From Argentina anserina (Eukaryota > Streptophyta > Magnoliopsida > Rosales > Rosaceae): DNA of 64,000 bases. Below, piece after piece: positions 1 to 11,682 of this stretch (its first letter is position 1; every line of letters starts with the position of its first letter). The notes under the pieces were generated by a model that saw only the letters and a list, made by a program, of their open reading frames with translations, had not been told where the DNA came from and ran no database searches. The position numbers and the translations under genes were made by a program. Location: NCBI RefSeq assembly GCF_933775445.1, contig NC_065877.1:9610001-9674000 (forward strand), in the 5' to 3' direction.

Positions 1-760
1 TTTTAGGCAAAACTCATAACCAAAATCAAATTTTAAATTCGGTCCGGTTCAGTTTTCTCATTTTAGAGATTGTGACTCACAACCCAACCCGTAAGGTTTG
101 GTTAGGTTTTTTTTTCAGTTTTACCCGTATGTAAAATACGTAATATTAGAAATTAATTTCAAAGTACAAAGTTTAACATCAATATCAAACATAAAAGGTC
201 CAATTGATTATTCCAAACCTAATTGATTCTAACATCTCCATAATCCATATTTTGCTCAAGTACAAAAAAAACATTATTGCGTTAAAATCAAAGAGGAACG
301 TACATGATATGAAACATTAACAGAATCATTGATCAAATAATTTAATTCTAGAGTCATGATACAAAAAAAGGTGACATGAGGTAGAGGTTGAGGGATGAGG
401 GATGAGCTATGTGGATTGGTATTGCATATTGAAGTGAATTTGTAGTATAGTTTAGAATAAGGAGTGAGAGTATAGAAAGTGAGAAAGGGTCGTATGCTTT
501 TTTTATCTGAGAAACGAGAGAGATCGTAAGATTGATTAGACTAATTAGGTTTACGCCAACATTAGTTTTTTTTTTTTAATAAGAAAAATAAAAATATACC
601 AAAACGATGACATTAACCGTTGACTTCAGATTATTTAGGTCGTTTCGGTTTCGTTCAACTAATCAGATCGGTTCGGTTTTTTATTTTCGGGATTTTTCTC
701 ATCTTTTTCGAATTCAATTTAAATTGATGTGATTTTTTTATTATTTTCGAGTTTGCATGT
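1..760. other. Gene-free AT-rich stretch
   Basis: No supportable gene. The stretch holds short GGTTCGGTT/AACCGAACC-like motifs near 40-60 and 640-680, similar to the sub-terminal repeats of the hAT-type MITEs further on. It may therefore contain a remnant of such an element whose left end lies outside the window. No terminal repeat or target duplication was found. Confidence 0.4.
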
Positions 761-1968
761 AGGGGTTGAAATCTACACCGCAAATTTTACATTCTACACT
801 CTTTTGTGCTTGTCTTGACCAAATTGCCCCTCACTTTTTTGATTTGTTTCCATCGTCTCCCTCTCTTCCACGAGAAACAAAACGACCCATCGCCACCAGG
901 CGATTCACGGGTTCCGAGCTCCGAAACATTTCCAATTCCCATGAGGAGGTCTGGTTAATTGCTCGTGGATTGTGGAATAGCTTTTTTGGGTTAGTAGATA
1001 AGTATTATGGATGATCTACGAGACTCATTCATGATTTAATAAATATTTCTGGGCTTCGTCTGTCGAGCACCGGACCTCCAAGAGCCGAGCAGTGTTTTTT
1101 AAACGGTGTCTTCTTCCGCCGTTGGCCAACAGTATGCCGCACTCCACCCCTCCTTTCAATCCGACATCGACGAGATTGATAACCTAATCAATGCCTCCGT
1201 CCAATCCGGCCTCACCACCGTCCTCCCCGCCAAACCCCCTAGCCCCACCTCATGCGCCTCCATCCCGTCTCCTCCTCCCCCTTCCTCCAATCCAACCTCC
1301 CCCCCCCCCCCCTCTCCCCTCCAAACCCAATCCCATCCCTCCATCTGTCCCCGCCCCTTCTCCCCTCCCCTCCTCCGCCTCCATCACCATTTCCCCTTCT
1401 CCCCTTCTGCCACTGAAGTAAACCAATTAGAAATTGCGCCTCCCTCTAACGTCTGAAGATTTAACATCTGTGGGACCCAACTGCAGAGGCCACTCGCGTG
1501 TCGACACATCAGTAAAAACACTTTTGGGCTCTCAGAGATCCGGTGCATTCTAGAATGCTCCATATTTCTGGTCGCGGCAATACATGCCATCCAAGTTATG
1601 GTGCTTACTTTACTTTATTCTCTGTCATTCCTTTCAATTCCGTTTGGTGAACCTGGGCTTTGGCAAATTGGCAAGTATTGACATATGTTCACTTCAGGCC
1701 ATGAATTGGAGAGAGATGGAGAACGTTCAAAATGCTATGGTATGCAATTCTAAAGGCTCTGGTGAATTTCTTCCTTTAGATTTTGAAGTGATCGATCATA
1801 TTCAGAGTTCCTCTTCTCTCAGATTTACAATCAGCTGTGTAGCAATGAGTCTATGGCGAACTTCTTTTCTTCCCTTCGAAAAAACCCAACAAGTTGAGGG
1901 GCAATTTAGTCAATACAATCTAAAAAGAGTGCATAATGTAGAAATGAAAATGTAAATTTCAGCTCCCT
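761..1968. mobile_element. Mutator-like TIR element carrying a gene fragment (Pack-MULE-like)
   Basis: The two ends form an imperfect terminal inverted repeat of about 75 bp. The left end begins AGGGGTTGAAATCTACA and the right end, read in reverse complement, begins AGGGAGCTGAAATTTACA. Both continue through CACTCTTTT and end in a shared AAATTGCCCCTCA block. No transposase is present. The interior instead contains a fragment of a YIP4-type gene (see the entry at 1106-1420) and other sequence of unknown origin. Long TIRs around host gene fragments are the hallmark of Pack-MULEs. A 9-bp target-site duplication, expected for this class, was not seen, so the insertion may be old or the end points slightly off. 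Confidence 0.65.
1106..1420 (+). pseudogene. YIP4a/YIP4b-like N-terminal fragment, captured and frameshifted
   Basis: The frame from 1106 reads [20 protein letters not shown] followed by [20 protein letters not shown]. From memory this matches the cytosolic N-terminus of plant YIP4a/YIP4b (YIPF6-type Golgi/TGN membrane proteins): Ser/Asp-rich start, acidic SDIDEI block, then the TVLPA-PPSP motif. The proline-rich continuation ([20 protein letters not shown]) lies in another frame between about 1250 and 1410, which implies a frameshift. No ATG opens the frame (GTG at 1106), and the Yip1 domain with its membrane helices is absent. It lies between the terminal inverted repeats of the element at 761-1968. 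No function is expected at protein level, but a sense transcript could exist. Confidence 0.6.
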
Positions 1969-2323
1969 AAAAAAACATCATCAGTCAACCTTTTGGTCAT
2001 GTCCTAGTCCTCCCACATTTTGGGCTATATAATGATTTTTCATTATTTTACAAAGAAGAAAGAAACTACATCTTGTCATAAGTATCCAAAGGGTACTTTT
2101 ACTCTAACTAGCATCCTAATGCAAAAGGGATGCCATGTATTAACGTAATTATATGCGTCTAAATATACATTGGAAAATATCATTACTTGAATCGGAAAGA
2201 ATGATTCATACAATGATAGAGCACTACAAAAAGAGTATAAAGTGGCCTTATTAAACTTCGGACAAAATGAAAGAAAAAGTACCACACTCCTTGATAATAA
2301 CAATACTAAACAATGGTGTCAGC

Positions 2324-3080
2324 TAGGACTGGATTTTATGACACCTAAAAATCGAAACCGGCCATAACTGAACCGCACTGAAATCGAGAAATCAGAACCG
2401 AACGGAACCATTGTGTCAGTGCCAGAAACCGAACCGAGCAGTTGGTGTCGGTTATCGGTTATATGCTTTCAGAAAACCGATGAAAACTGAACCGAACCGA
2501 GAATTGGGAGCTAAGGTTATAGCTTGTATTTGGTGAACATATATAATCAGGTGCTTATGTAAAGAATATATTTAGTAATAAATATATACATGCAGAGATA
2601 TGTGATTTTGATTTTTGCATGTGTACAATCATGCATCCAGAGATCTTATGTAATACTTGGGGGTTTTGTCAACTAGCCTTCATGTTAAGACAAGTCTAGA
2701 CGTCAAATGATGAAGCTCATGAGGTTTAATGTGTATTTTGGTTAACTTCTGTTTCAGCGAAGTACAATGTTTTTATTTAGTTAATATTTAAATTCTTGAT
2801 TATTCATATGGTGAATGTAACTTAATTAAAGTATTGAACCTGTAGCTTAATCCTTCACTTTTAATCTTTTTATTTTCATTAGTTAAATACGAAATGTCAA
2901 TAAAGATATTAGGTTTTGTAAGCGAAATGAAACTGAAACCGAACCGAATTATAGGTTAACCAAAATCGCGATTTATATATATTTTTCGGTTTCGGTTAAA
3001 AAAAATATGAAACTGAGAATTCGATGTCGGTTTTCGGTTAGTGCTCATAAACCGAACCGTTAGCACCGAGTCCAACCCTA
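2324..3080. mobile_element. hAT-type MITE with perfect 8-bp target duplication
   Basis: The element starts TAGGACTGG and ends CCAACCCTA. It is flanked on both sides by GTGTCAGC (2316-2323 and 3081-3088), a perfect 8-bp duplication as made by hAT transposases. The interior is AT-rich with many AACCGAACC/GGTTCGGTT-type motifs near both ends, the usual sub-terminal repeats of hAT elements. No coding potential is visible. Confidence 0.85.
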
Positions 3081-3360
3081 GTGTCAGCACCGATATGTAG
3101 GGAGTGGAAGGTCCTCCCTAGCAACATGATTGTGCATTTGTGCTGCTTCATTACTACGTTTCTCTCTAAATGTAGCTAGCTAGCTCTAATTATAAAATTT
3201 AAAGAAAAAAACACTTGGCCTCATCACTAAATCCTCCAGCCAGAGCTGCAAAGACATTTTAGATCTCCCTTGACGACTTGGTCTATACGGTTTTTGAGAA
3301 TTTAGTCAATATTATATCCTTGTCGCTTATGATTTTGCTCGATCACTTTATCAACAACCT

Positions 3361-4188
3361 TTTTTTAGAAGACACACAAACATTTCATTAAAGTGGACTC
3401 GGGTACAAGATATCAGTCAATTACAAGAAGACAACCATGAACCAGAAATAAGCTCCTAACTAGCAACTAATAAACTATCTTCGAAACCCACAAGTATACA
3501 ACACATACAATGGAGGCCGATCACGACCATACTAAAAATTGTCAGCCCCATCGTTGTAATGCATACGAAAGCTAAAAAAGAAGACAACAAAATCTAAACT
3601 CAAAACAACCAAGCTCAGACCGTCACCTATAAGCACAGAAGCAGAGCTAAAAAACAAAAACTATATAACCCTAGAACCCAGCCCACCAACCAGACCACAC
3701 CAAGAAAGCCCAAAGCAGAAGCCGACATGGCCCAACAACCAACATTGTCGAAACAAAACGCACTAGCCAAAGTAACGCAGGACTGAGGAAGAGGAAATAG
3801 AGTTGACACAACCCAGAAACCTAACAAAATCGGCCAAAACAAGAGAGACAGAGCCGCATTGTCAAGCCGGAGGAAAATTGTCGCGGAGACCGGATCCAAA
3901 TTGAAAGAAATATATCTAACCCAAAATTAGACAAATAGCAAACAATCCATGCAAACTCAAAAAAAGAGGCAGACATCCATTGATAAAGATGCAATTAAAG
4001 GCTAGAACAACAAAGCAAGGGAAAAGGAGAAAAAAACAAGAGAATGACACAAGAGAGACAAGGGAAGGGAGGGGAGGGGCATAGGTAAGAGAGGAGAGGA
4101 ACAAGGGAGTAACGGAAACGAACTCCGGAGTAGCGCCCACAAGGGGCGAGGAACTACCACCGACTCTCAAAGCAGTAGGTTCTCCAGT
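3361..4188 (-). mobile_element. LINE-like retroposon, minus orientation
   Basis: An 828-bp insertion is flanked by 15-bp direct repeats with one mismatch: CTTTATCAACAACCT (3346-3360) and CTTTATCAACGACCT (4189-4203). The left end is a T run, which is the poly(A) tail of an element inserted on the minus strand, preceded in sense by a TTAATGAAAT-type tail as in plant L1 LINEs. The structure fits target-primed reverse transcription of a truncated or non-autonomous LINE. Two hydrophobic minus-strand open frames inside (3627-3899, 3916-4197) resemble no reverse transcriptase or endonuclease motif that I can see. Confidence 0.7.
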
Positions 4189-4203
4189 CTTTATCAACGA
4201 CCT

Positions 4204-5215
4204 ATCATCACAAAAGATGATACTTTAGAACTACATATGTTGTCAACTAGGACATACACATTTGATAGCCAAAGACAGAGAAAGAGAGGGTACAAAGAAT
4301 TCTGCAAATATAGCGAGTGAAATTTATTGGTGAATCAAGCTCTAGAACGAAGCTCGGGTAAAATAAAGAGCATTTGAGCTATGCTTATTTTTTTTTTAAA
4401 ATGAAAGCACACTCCGGAAGCCTCACTCCACATAAAAAATGACCCGTACATGAACGGCCATAGTCATCATGTGTTTTCTATGATCTAAATTGCATTTTGA
4501 CAATTTTGGTCGTTCATGATTCATGAATATGGCCAGAGTCACATAACGCATTGGGTTGTTGCATTTAGTCGCAGGAGAACCCCTTGGTCATTCATGAATG
4601 ATCAAGTTCCAATGCTTTGTAGAACACATATATGATCAAACTCTAAGTGATGCAATAGCTATAAGCTGTACAATTTTAAGGTGGGGAAATTTGTGTTTAT
4701 CCCATAAAGATGTATTTTAAAATGGATGTAAATAAATTACAACTATCCCTATATGATACTATAACCATATCAATCTCACATATAACATTTGATCGAGAAG
4801 CTTAGAGCGAGGTTGCTTCTTTTGAGTTCCTTCTGCAAAGAGCTAGCTCATTCTATAAAAATTCTTAGCTAGTGGCTAATCATTAGAGTACGAAGAGTAT
4901 ATACAGTAATGATCCCCATTCCCATCTCTTACCAACTTCATCGATCGTTTTCTAATAATTCTGGCAAATTTTTGGAGGCCAATAACTAATTCTGTCAATT
5001 GGGTGCATGGGATACACGACACAGTCGATACTGATGGATCATATGCCGTTGGTCGGCTTGTATTTTTTGGAAGCGTTCGAGTTTAAGCACTAGTATAAAT
5101 CAGAAGCATTAATTTTTTGTTAGATGGCATACACTTGTATTTATATAGCACTAGAAATATTGGTCCTCAGCGAGCAATATGGACCCGAGCTTTCTCTAAA
5201 AGTAGAAAAGAGTAC
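4204..5215. other. Gene-free stretch
   Basis: AT-rich spacer. I see no gene, RNA gene or clear repeat here. Confidence 0.4.
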
Positions 5216-5223
5216 AATATAAC

Positions 5224-5876
5224 TAGGGTGGGCATAAACCGAATTAAACAAGCAAAATCGACCGAACTGAACTGAAAATATGGTTCGGATAACCGAACCG
5301 AAGAGATGTAGTTTAAAAATGAAGAAAACCGAATCGAAATCGGTTTAAACGGTTTGAACATGGTTTACGTGATCAAACTAACCGATTTAAAACCGAACCG
5401 ACCGAATTTAATTTAATGATTTAAAAAATATTAAATAATAGGTATTAGTACAAAAAAATAACAATACATAACATAGAAAGTTGTTTAGTGCAGTTGGTAG
5501 AGCGCATGGTTATTATATTATAAGTCAGGAGTTTGAATCTCAACATTGACATTTTGATGTTTTATTGAAAATCTATCAAAATGAGAAAAATATAATTTTT
5601 ACATAGTTATTAATGAGATGTGCGTGTGATGTACTGATTTGTGACATCATTTTTGGGTAGGAATTTGAGTCTCACCTCTTGAAAATTTTAAAAAAATTAC
5701 GTATGAGTTGTAAACCGAAACCGAACCGAAACCGAACCGAATTTCGGTTAAACCAATTGTTTCGGTTCAGATTAATTTAATTTGATAAATAATTTGAATT
5801 TCTAGAAAACCGATTAAAGTGGTTCGATTTCGATTTAGGCTAAAAACCGAACCGAACCGATATATGCCCAGCCCTA
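5224..5876. mobile_element. hAT-type MITE with perfect 8-bp target duplication
   Basis: The terminal inverted repeats are TAGGGTGGGCATA at the left and TATGCCCAGCCCTA at the right. The flanks are AATATAAC on both sides (5216-5223 and 5877-5884). Sub-terminal regions are full of AACCGAACCG motifs. The middle contains a tRNA-like segment (5480-5550). No transposase frame is present, so it must depend on an autonomous hAT element. Confidence 0.88.
5480..5550 (+). repeat. tRNA-derived segment (SINE-like or tRNA pseudogene) inside a hAT MITE
   Basis: The stretch reads like a tRNA-Lys/Ile relative: an A-box-like TAGTGCAGTTGGTAGAGCGC followed about 30 bp later by a B-box-like GAGTTTGAATCTC. The acceptor stem does not pair and the anticodon arm is degenerate, so this is not a functional tRNA. 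It is either the head of an old tRNA-derived SINE or a tRNA pseudogene carried by the MITE. Confidence 0.55.
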
Positions 5877-6148
5877 AATATAACAATCACTCCCAATAAA
5901 AAAACAATTCATATGCTAACAGTACTACTTACCCATGCCACGTACTGGAGTCGAAAACACACAGACTCGATCGTTCCCATCCTTTGCTTATCTTGCATGT
6001 GTTAAAAACTTAGGCGTTCATCGACTAGGTCCTCCGGAGTCCGGATATGGTCCGCCATTAACAGAAGAGGCCAAAATTTACTGATGATCACCTACACTAG
6101 CTAGTTAATAATTTACTGATCGATCACATCCTTGTTTCTTCTTTTTTT

Positions 6149-6690
6149 GGTAAAATTGCTAAAATACACTCTAAATTTAGCTAAAATTGTCAATTTGCAC
6201 CTCAAACTTGTATTTGAGTCAATTTACCTCCTAAACTTGGTAAAAATTGCTGATTTGCACCTCATTCGTTAAATTTAACTGTTTTCATTCAATTTTGCGT
6301 CAAATGTCATGCACATTAGGGGTAATGTTGTCATTTTCTATTTATATTTTTCTTAAAAACAAATACAAATATTCTTTAAAAGGAGGATTATTTGTTAATC
6401 AAATTATTTATTTACATATTTTTTCTACATACTTAACCCTACTTCAAATTATATATTCAACATATCCACCCATTCAAATATAGTGTGTTGTGTATATATA
6501 TATAATGACAATATTGCCCCTCAAATGCGTGACATATGACTTAAAATTGGATAGAAAACATTAAATTTAACGGATAGGGTGCAAATCGGCAATTTTTACC
6601 AAATCTAAGAGGTAAATTGACTCAAATGCAAGTTCAGAGTGCAAATTGACAATTATGACTAAATTTGAGGTGCAAATCAGCCTTTTTGAC
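6149..6690. mobile_element. Mutator-type MITE, family shared with 31453-32532
   Basis: Long inverted repeats bound the element; the left arm contains GTCAATTTGCACCTC and the same sequence recurs inverted at the right. A 9-bp direct repeat TCTTTTTTT flanks it (6140-6148 and 6691-6699), the size expected for Mutator-type transposition, although it is low in complexity. The central part is AT-rich with no transposase. A second, longer copy lies at 31453-32532. Confidence 0.7.
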
Positions 6691-6699
6691 TCTTTTTTT

Positions 6700-8548
6700 T
6701 GTTACAATCACATCCTTGCTTTGCTTTCATGAGCTTAATTTTTGATCAATATTAATGATTTTGAAAACAAATGTGTAAACATCGAATGTAAAAGACTAGC
6801 TTTGAAGTTTGAACTATATGACACATTGATACTGGTGTAGAAAATTCCAGTGTGTGATAGATTCCTGGACGGTTAGCAATGGGACCCTGAAATCTTCTTT
6901 GAAATAGAAGATCTTCGGCGTTGGAAGATAGCACCACCTAATCTGTGATCAAGATTCAAACCAGGTCCTGCAGTTCTACAAGTGATGAGGATCTGTCGAT
7001 GGATTGCCGCTTCAGAAGTACAAATTTCAGCCCTTCATATATAGTTTGTTTAATTGGCTCATGATCGATAAAGATCGACAAACGAATTAAGCGGATCGAA
7101 GAGTCATAGCTAGAAACGATAAGTAAAAATTATTTGGCATACCTAATCAGTTATATATATATTAGCAACTGTATACAACTATTTAATACGTGATGCCTTC
7201 AAATTAACTCGATCAGGAGCACTATAGAAGCCTCCAGAATAGACAGTGGCTATAAACAGAACGACGGACAGTGTGAGTGAAAGCTTTAGGGCACGAAAAC
7301 GAAAGCACTGCAAGCTTGCAATATATGCTGAGAAAGGCGGGGGGTGAGGACAAGGTTAGTTGGGGCCCCGGTACTCCACATAATGATTCAAGTTCGCTTC
7401 ATATCGGTCCAGAAATTTCACGTGCATATCTGCTTCAAGAAACTTCATGATTAATTGTGATTGATATATCAGGAATCTCCACGTGAAGGGGTAAAAGAAA
7501 GGTAATGGCCATATGCACTACTCGATCACACTTTAATTTTCCATCACAATCATTTTCATATGGTTCGACGATCACGTATACGCAAACAATCTCAGATCAA
7601 ACACTTTTCCTTCCAGACCACAGGTTTGCATATGCGTGATTGAACATGCAGATCACGTTGTAAATTTCTTAATTTTATTTCCAGATCACGTTGGAGTTTG
7701 AAAGCCTTATGTTCTACATCTATATATATTTTAACCATTCGACTTACACTATTGCCCAGAAACCAGAAATTTAAGTAGGTATGTATGCAACTCCTTGTGG
7801 TGTGGATTAATTAAGTAACCTTTAGCTTGTGAAGAGTACAATATAGCTTAATTAAAATCGTCGACCTAGATTACAGTAAGAATATATACTCGATCACCGA
7901 GTAACGCAGTTACATATGACTTCGTACAATATTCATAACAGTGATCACTGAATCAAGGTTTACGTTTATTTACGCCATGCATAGAATTATTTATTCACTG
8001 ATGGTTAAGAAGATCCTATTGATACTATTTTCAAACGAACCAGAACAATATTTGTCGGTAATTATTTAAACGTAATTACTACGTCTGTAATTACTACGTT
8101 GTGTTGCGCTAGCATATATTAAAATGAGCATTTTACTTACACATTACAACAAACACACGAGTGAATTCTATAGGGGAATCACATTCTATAGTGCGACTAA
8201 TTATTCAAATCCCCACCTAGTTCTAGCTTTTTCCATAACTCTTGGGGTCCAATTGATCAAAAGTATATAGTAATTATTTAAATAAAAAAATAGAAGATCC
8301 GAGAGCATGCATTTGGATTTCAAACTACAGAAAAAAAAAAAGAACAGAAAGTTGAATTAATCATACAACCAAAGCATACAGAATAATACAATATCATTTC
8401 TAACCCCATCCACTCCAGGAACAACAGAAAATGCTATTCACAGAGGAAAACAACGGGGGTGACAATGATGATCATAACTTAATTAGTATCTTGGGATAAA
8501 ACTCAACGCTCAAGACATCCAGACATAGAAAAAACTCATCAATTTCTT
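6700..8548. other. Gene-free stretch downstream of the aquaporin gene
   Basis: AT-rich spacer with no frame I can assign. The part near 8300-8548 will include the 3' UTR of the minus-strand aquaporin gene. Confidence 0.35.
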
Positions 8549-9418
8549 CTAGGCGTATTCACCACTGGCCAGAGGCTCGTGGCCGCTGTTGCTGATAAAG
8601 GCGAACTCGTAAACAAGCCCGGCGAGGCCGCCACCTACCAAGGGTCCGGCCCAGTACACCCAGTGGTTCTCCCAGCTCCAGCTAACCAAAGCCGGTCCAA
8701 AAGACACGGCCGGGTTCATGGAAGCTCCGTCGAATGCTCCACCCGCCAAAATGTTGGCACCAACGATGAAACCAATCGCGATGGGCGCGATTGTTCCCAC
8801 GCTCCCCTTCTTGGGATCAATAGCGGTGGCGTAGACGGTGTACACCAGCCCGAACGTCATCACAATCTCGAAAACGAACGCGTTCCACACTCCTACTCCG
8901 GAGGACAGAGCAAAAGCAGAGGTGGTCTGCGAAGCACGGAATTAAAATTAGTCAGCTAACTAGCTTGGTCATATTATTTATAACAGTATTAACTAACTTT
9001 AAGATCGATGAAGTTCAGTAATAATAAAACTGACCTGGCCGTTGGTGACGAACTTAAGAAGCAAGCAAGCGACGGTGGATCCGAGCAGCTGAGCTATCCA
9101 GTAGAGGATGCCACGTAGGAGAGTGATGTTACCTCCGACGAAGGCGCCGAAGGTGACGGCGGGGTTGACGTGTCCGCCGGAGATGTTGGCTCCGACTGAG
9201 ACGGCGACGAAAAGAGAAAAAGCGTGAGCTAGGGCAGCAGCCACGAGTCCGGCAGGAGTGGTGGCGCCGTCGGAAGTGAGCTTGTTGAAGGCCATGCCTG
9301 AGCCTTCACCGGCGAAGACAAAGATGAGAGTGGATATGAACTCAGCAAGAGCGGCCTTGAGGGCGTCCGGGTGGTACGTCTCCTCGGGTCGGCCCACGGC
9401 AATGTTCCGGATCGGCAT
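8549..9418 (-). CDS. Tonoplast intrinsic protein, TIP1 (gamma-TIP) aquaporin
   Basis: Water channel of the vacuolar membrane; TIP1 members also pass small solutes such as urea or hydrogen peroxide. Two exons: 9035-9418 and 8926-8549, joined across a 108-bp intron in phase 0 (donor GTCAGT, acceptor CGCAG), giving 253 aa, the normal TIP1 length. Both pore motifs are present: NPA at about residues 85-87 ([11 protein letters not shown]) and 199-201 (SMNPAVSFG). His65 in helix 2 and Val202 after the second NPA fit the TIP1-type selectivity filter (His-Ile-Ala-Val). The conserved TIP1 start MPIRNIAVG supports the ATG at 9418. The protein looks intact. The neighbouring genes are unrelated. Confidence 0.96.
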
Positions 9419-9938
9419 GGCGGGTTAATGATCGGAGGCGGAGGTTTGAAGCTGAGAATGGAGCTACTGCACTAGCAGTGAGAAGGATTAGAGTGTGTGA
9501 ATATTGCTCTTACGGTCTGGTACTTACATTGAACTTGACAGGGGACATGGAACCGGCTAGGGGCGGTTTCCGGTGGCAGAAGAGATTGGAACGAAGAATG
9601 TGATTGGTGGACAGGCTGTGGAAATAGCGAAATAATTGGATGGATTTTCGAAAATTTTGGTTTCTTATTTTTGAGACTATCTGATCTATCATTTGTTCTT
9701 ACAGCGAAGCACTGCGCCGGGAGAGTCCTTGAGGTGACACGTGGAACGTAGCTGAGAGGGACACCTAACATGCAAGTGGTACTGGAATTTGTTTTGGGTT
9801 TATTTTTTATGAGAATGGGAATTTGTTTTGGTCGAAACTCGATAGGTACTGGAATTTTCAATTTTGTTTTCCACTGTTTCGTCTCTGGGAATATCATGAT
9901 CGGGGTTCTGTGGTTCTTCTAGGGCTGATATGAATTAT
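9419..9938. promoter_or_regulatory. Upstream region of the aquaporin gene
   Basis: This is the 5' flank of the minus-strand TIP1 gene. No TATA box could be assigned with confidence. A GTAAGT donor-like site near 9527 (minus strand) and CAG/TAG acceptor-like sites near 9470 would allow a leader intron, but this is only a possibility. Small open frames here look like chance. Confidence 0.3.
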
Positions 9939-10815
9939 ATATATATATTTAGTGACCCTGTATAAATTTCATCTAATTCAAACCTCGTTTGACCGTTATA
10001 ATTTTCAATAAACCAAAAACAATATTAATATGCTCTAAGAGAAGACCTATTACCAAAATGCGAACATCGAAAGCCGTTTGCATATCTAAATCACCTATTT
10101 TTTGTCACCGATCGTGCACAGTCGCACAATGTAAACCCATTTAGCAAAACTCCGGTCAATGAGTGTTTTAATATGTCAAAACGCATTTTTTTATTAATCG
10201 TAGGTATAGACGGTAAAACCATGTCCAATAAAGATGAAATTTTTACGGGTTCCTTAAATATATATACCGATTATATTTGCTGGTGTCGATCGACCATATT
10301 TTGAATTGGAATTGTCGATCGGCGAAGTGTCCACTAATGTATAATAACCTTTATATCAGGTTTCTAATAAAACCATCGCATTATGAAGCGACTATATGAA
10401 GGAAACTTATTGGAATCGATCGACACCATATGATGTGATCGAAATATATATTTAGTGACCATTTTTAAAATTTCATCTAATTCGGATCTCGTTTTTGATC
10501 GTCAGAATTTCCGGTAAACCAAAAACACCACTAATGTGCCCTAAAGGAGGACTCATTACCAAGATGCGAGTGCCGAAAGCTGTTTACATATTTGAAATCA
10601 CATATTTTTTTCACCAATCGTGCGTGGTCGCAAAAATGAAACTCATTTGGCAAAGCCCCGGTCAATGATGTTTTATTATGTTAAAACACATATTTTTTTG
10701 TTAAACGTAGGTACGGACGGTCAAACCATGTTCAAAATTGACGAAATTTTTATAGGGTCCCTAAATATATATATCGATCACATCTATCGGTGTAGATCGA
10801 TAATATTTTGAAATT
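9939..10815 (+). repeat. Diverged direct duplication, period about 503 bp
   Basis: A block starting TTTAGTGACC near 9949 is repeated starting near 10452. Shared landmarks in the same order include TTTCATCTAATTC, AAACCAAAAACA, CATTACCAA-ATGCGA, AATCGTGC, CGGTCAATGA, CGTAGGTA-GACGG and CTAAATATATAT. The copies have diverged considerably. No coding frame crosses them. It is probably part of an old mobile element or satellite-like unit. Confidence 0.65.
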
Positions 10816-11682
10816 ATATTTTATTTGTGACATTTTTTTATAATGTTTTCTATTAATTGTTTTTTTGTTCTAAATCCTTAAATAAGAGTATTAAGTTTTT
10901 TTTTTCTAATACAAACTCAAAAGGCCCAACCCGGTCCGGAAAACCGGCAAAACCAATTTTAAGTGAGCAGGTTTGAATTTTCATATTTATGAAAATATTC
11001 GGCCAAGTCTTTCACTTATTTAAATTTAGTAAAACTCGGCCCGAATCTCCAACTCATGAACAAACTTGGCCCAATCCGTTGACGAGCCCTAACTATGTTC
11101 TCAACATGTTATTGGATATCTCCAATATTTGGTACACATGTTGCGAACGTACGTGTAACTTGTTAAAGTGTCATATTTTGTTCATTGTAATGGAGATGGG
11201 GTCATCTGCATATAGGCGAACGGGGATGACGACTTTGGAAAGACAATGATCTTTTGTTTTGCTTCACATGAATTCTTTCATTTATATGAATTGAGGAATT
11301 GGGTGTCGGTAGAAAGGTTTAAACATTTTTCTTTTTTTATCTTTTGAAATGATTGAAACATCCTCATACTATTTCGTGTTTGTCTGTTGTCTATTAAAGT
11401 GCCGAATTCACGTACGTGATATGATTTATAGAAACAGTACGTGAACTATCATCATAGTGCCATAGTTGCTATATTTATTTTATTCTAATTTGTGTTAAAA
11501 AATTGTCCAATATGTGTGTAAAACTAGAGTAAGAAGTAAAATAAAAGGATATTGCAAGATATGACTCATCACCTGAAGGACACAAGGGCAACATACGTGC
11601 AGCTCGTGTTGCGTATATATTATTTAATCTTGTGCAGTTCGTCGATGACTGGATGCATTTCTTTTCATCTTCTCTTTTGTAT

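Noticed and set aside
766..1014. 82-codon frame at the left of the Pack-MULE-like element
   Set aside because: It starts in the terminal inverted repeat and has no family resemblance.
3627..4197. Two hydrophobic minus frames as possible membrane proteins
   Set aside because: They lie inside a retroposon, begin at non-ATG codons and show no conserved motif.
5480..5550. Functional tRNA-Lys or tRNA-Ile gene
   Set aside because: The acceptor stem does not pair and the anticodon arm is degenerate, so only a tRNA-derived remnant is claimed.
8579..8959. 126-codon plus frame across the aquaporin gene
   Set aside because: Antisense shadow of exon 2 of TIP1 with no homology that I recognise.
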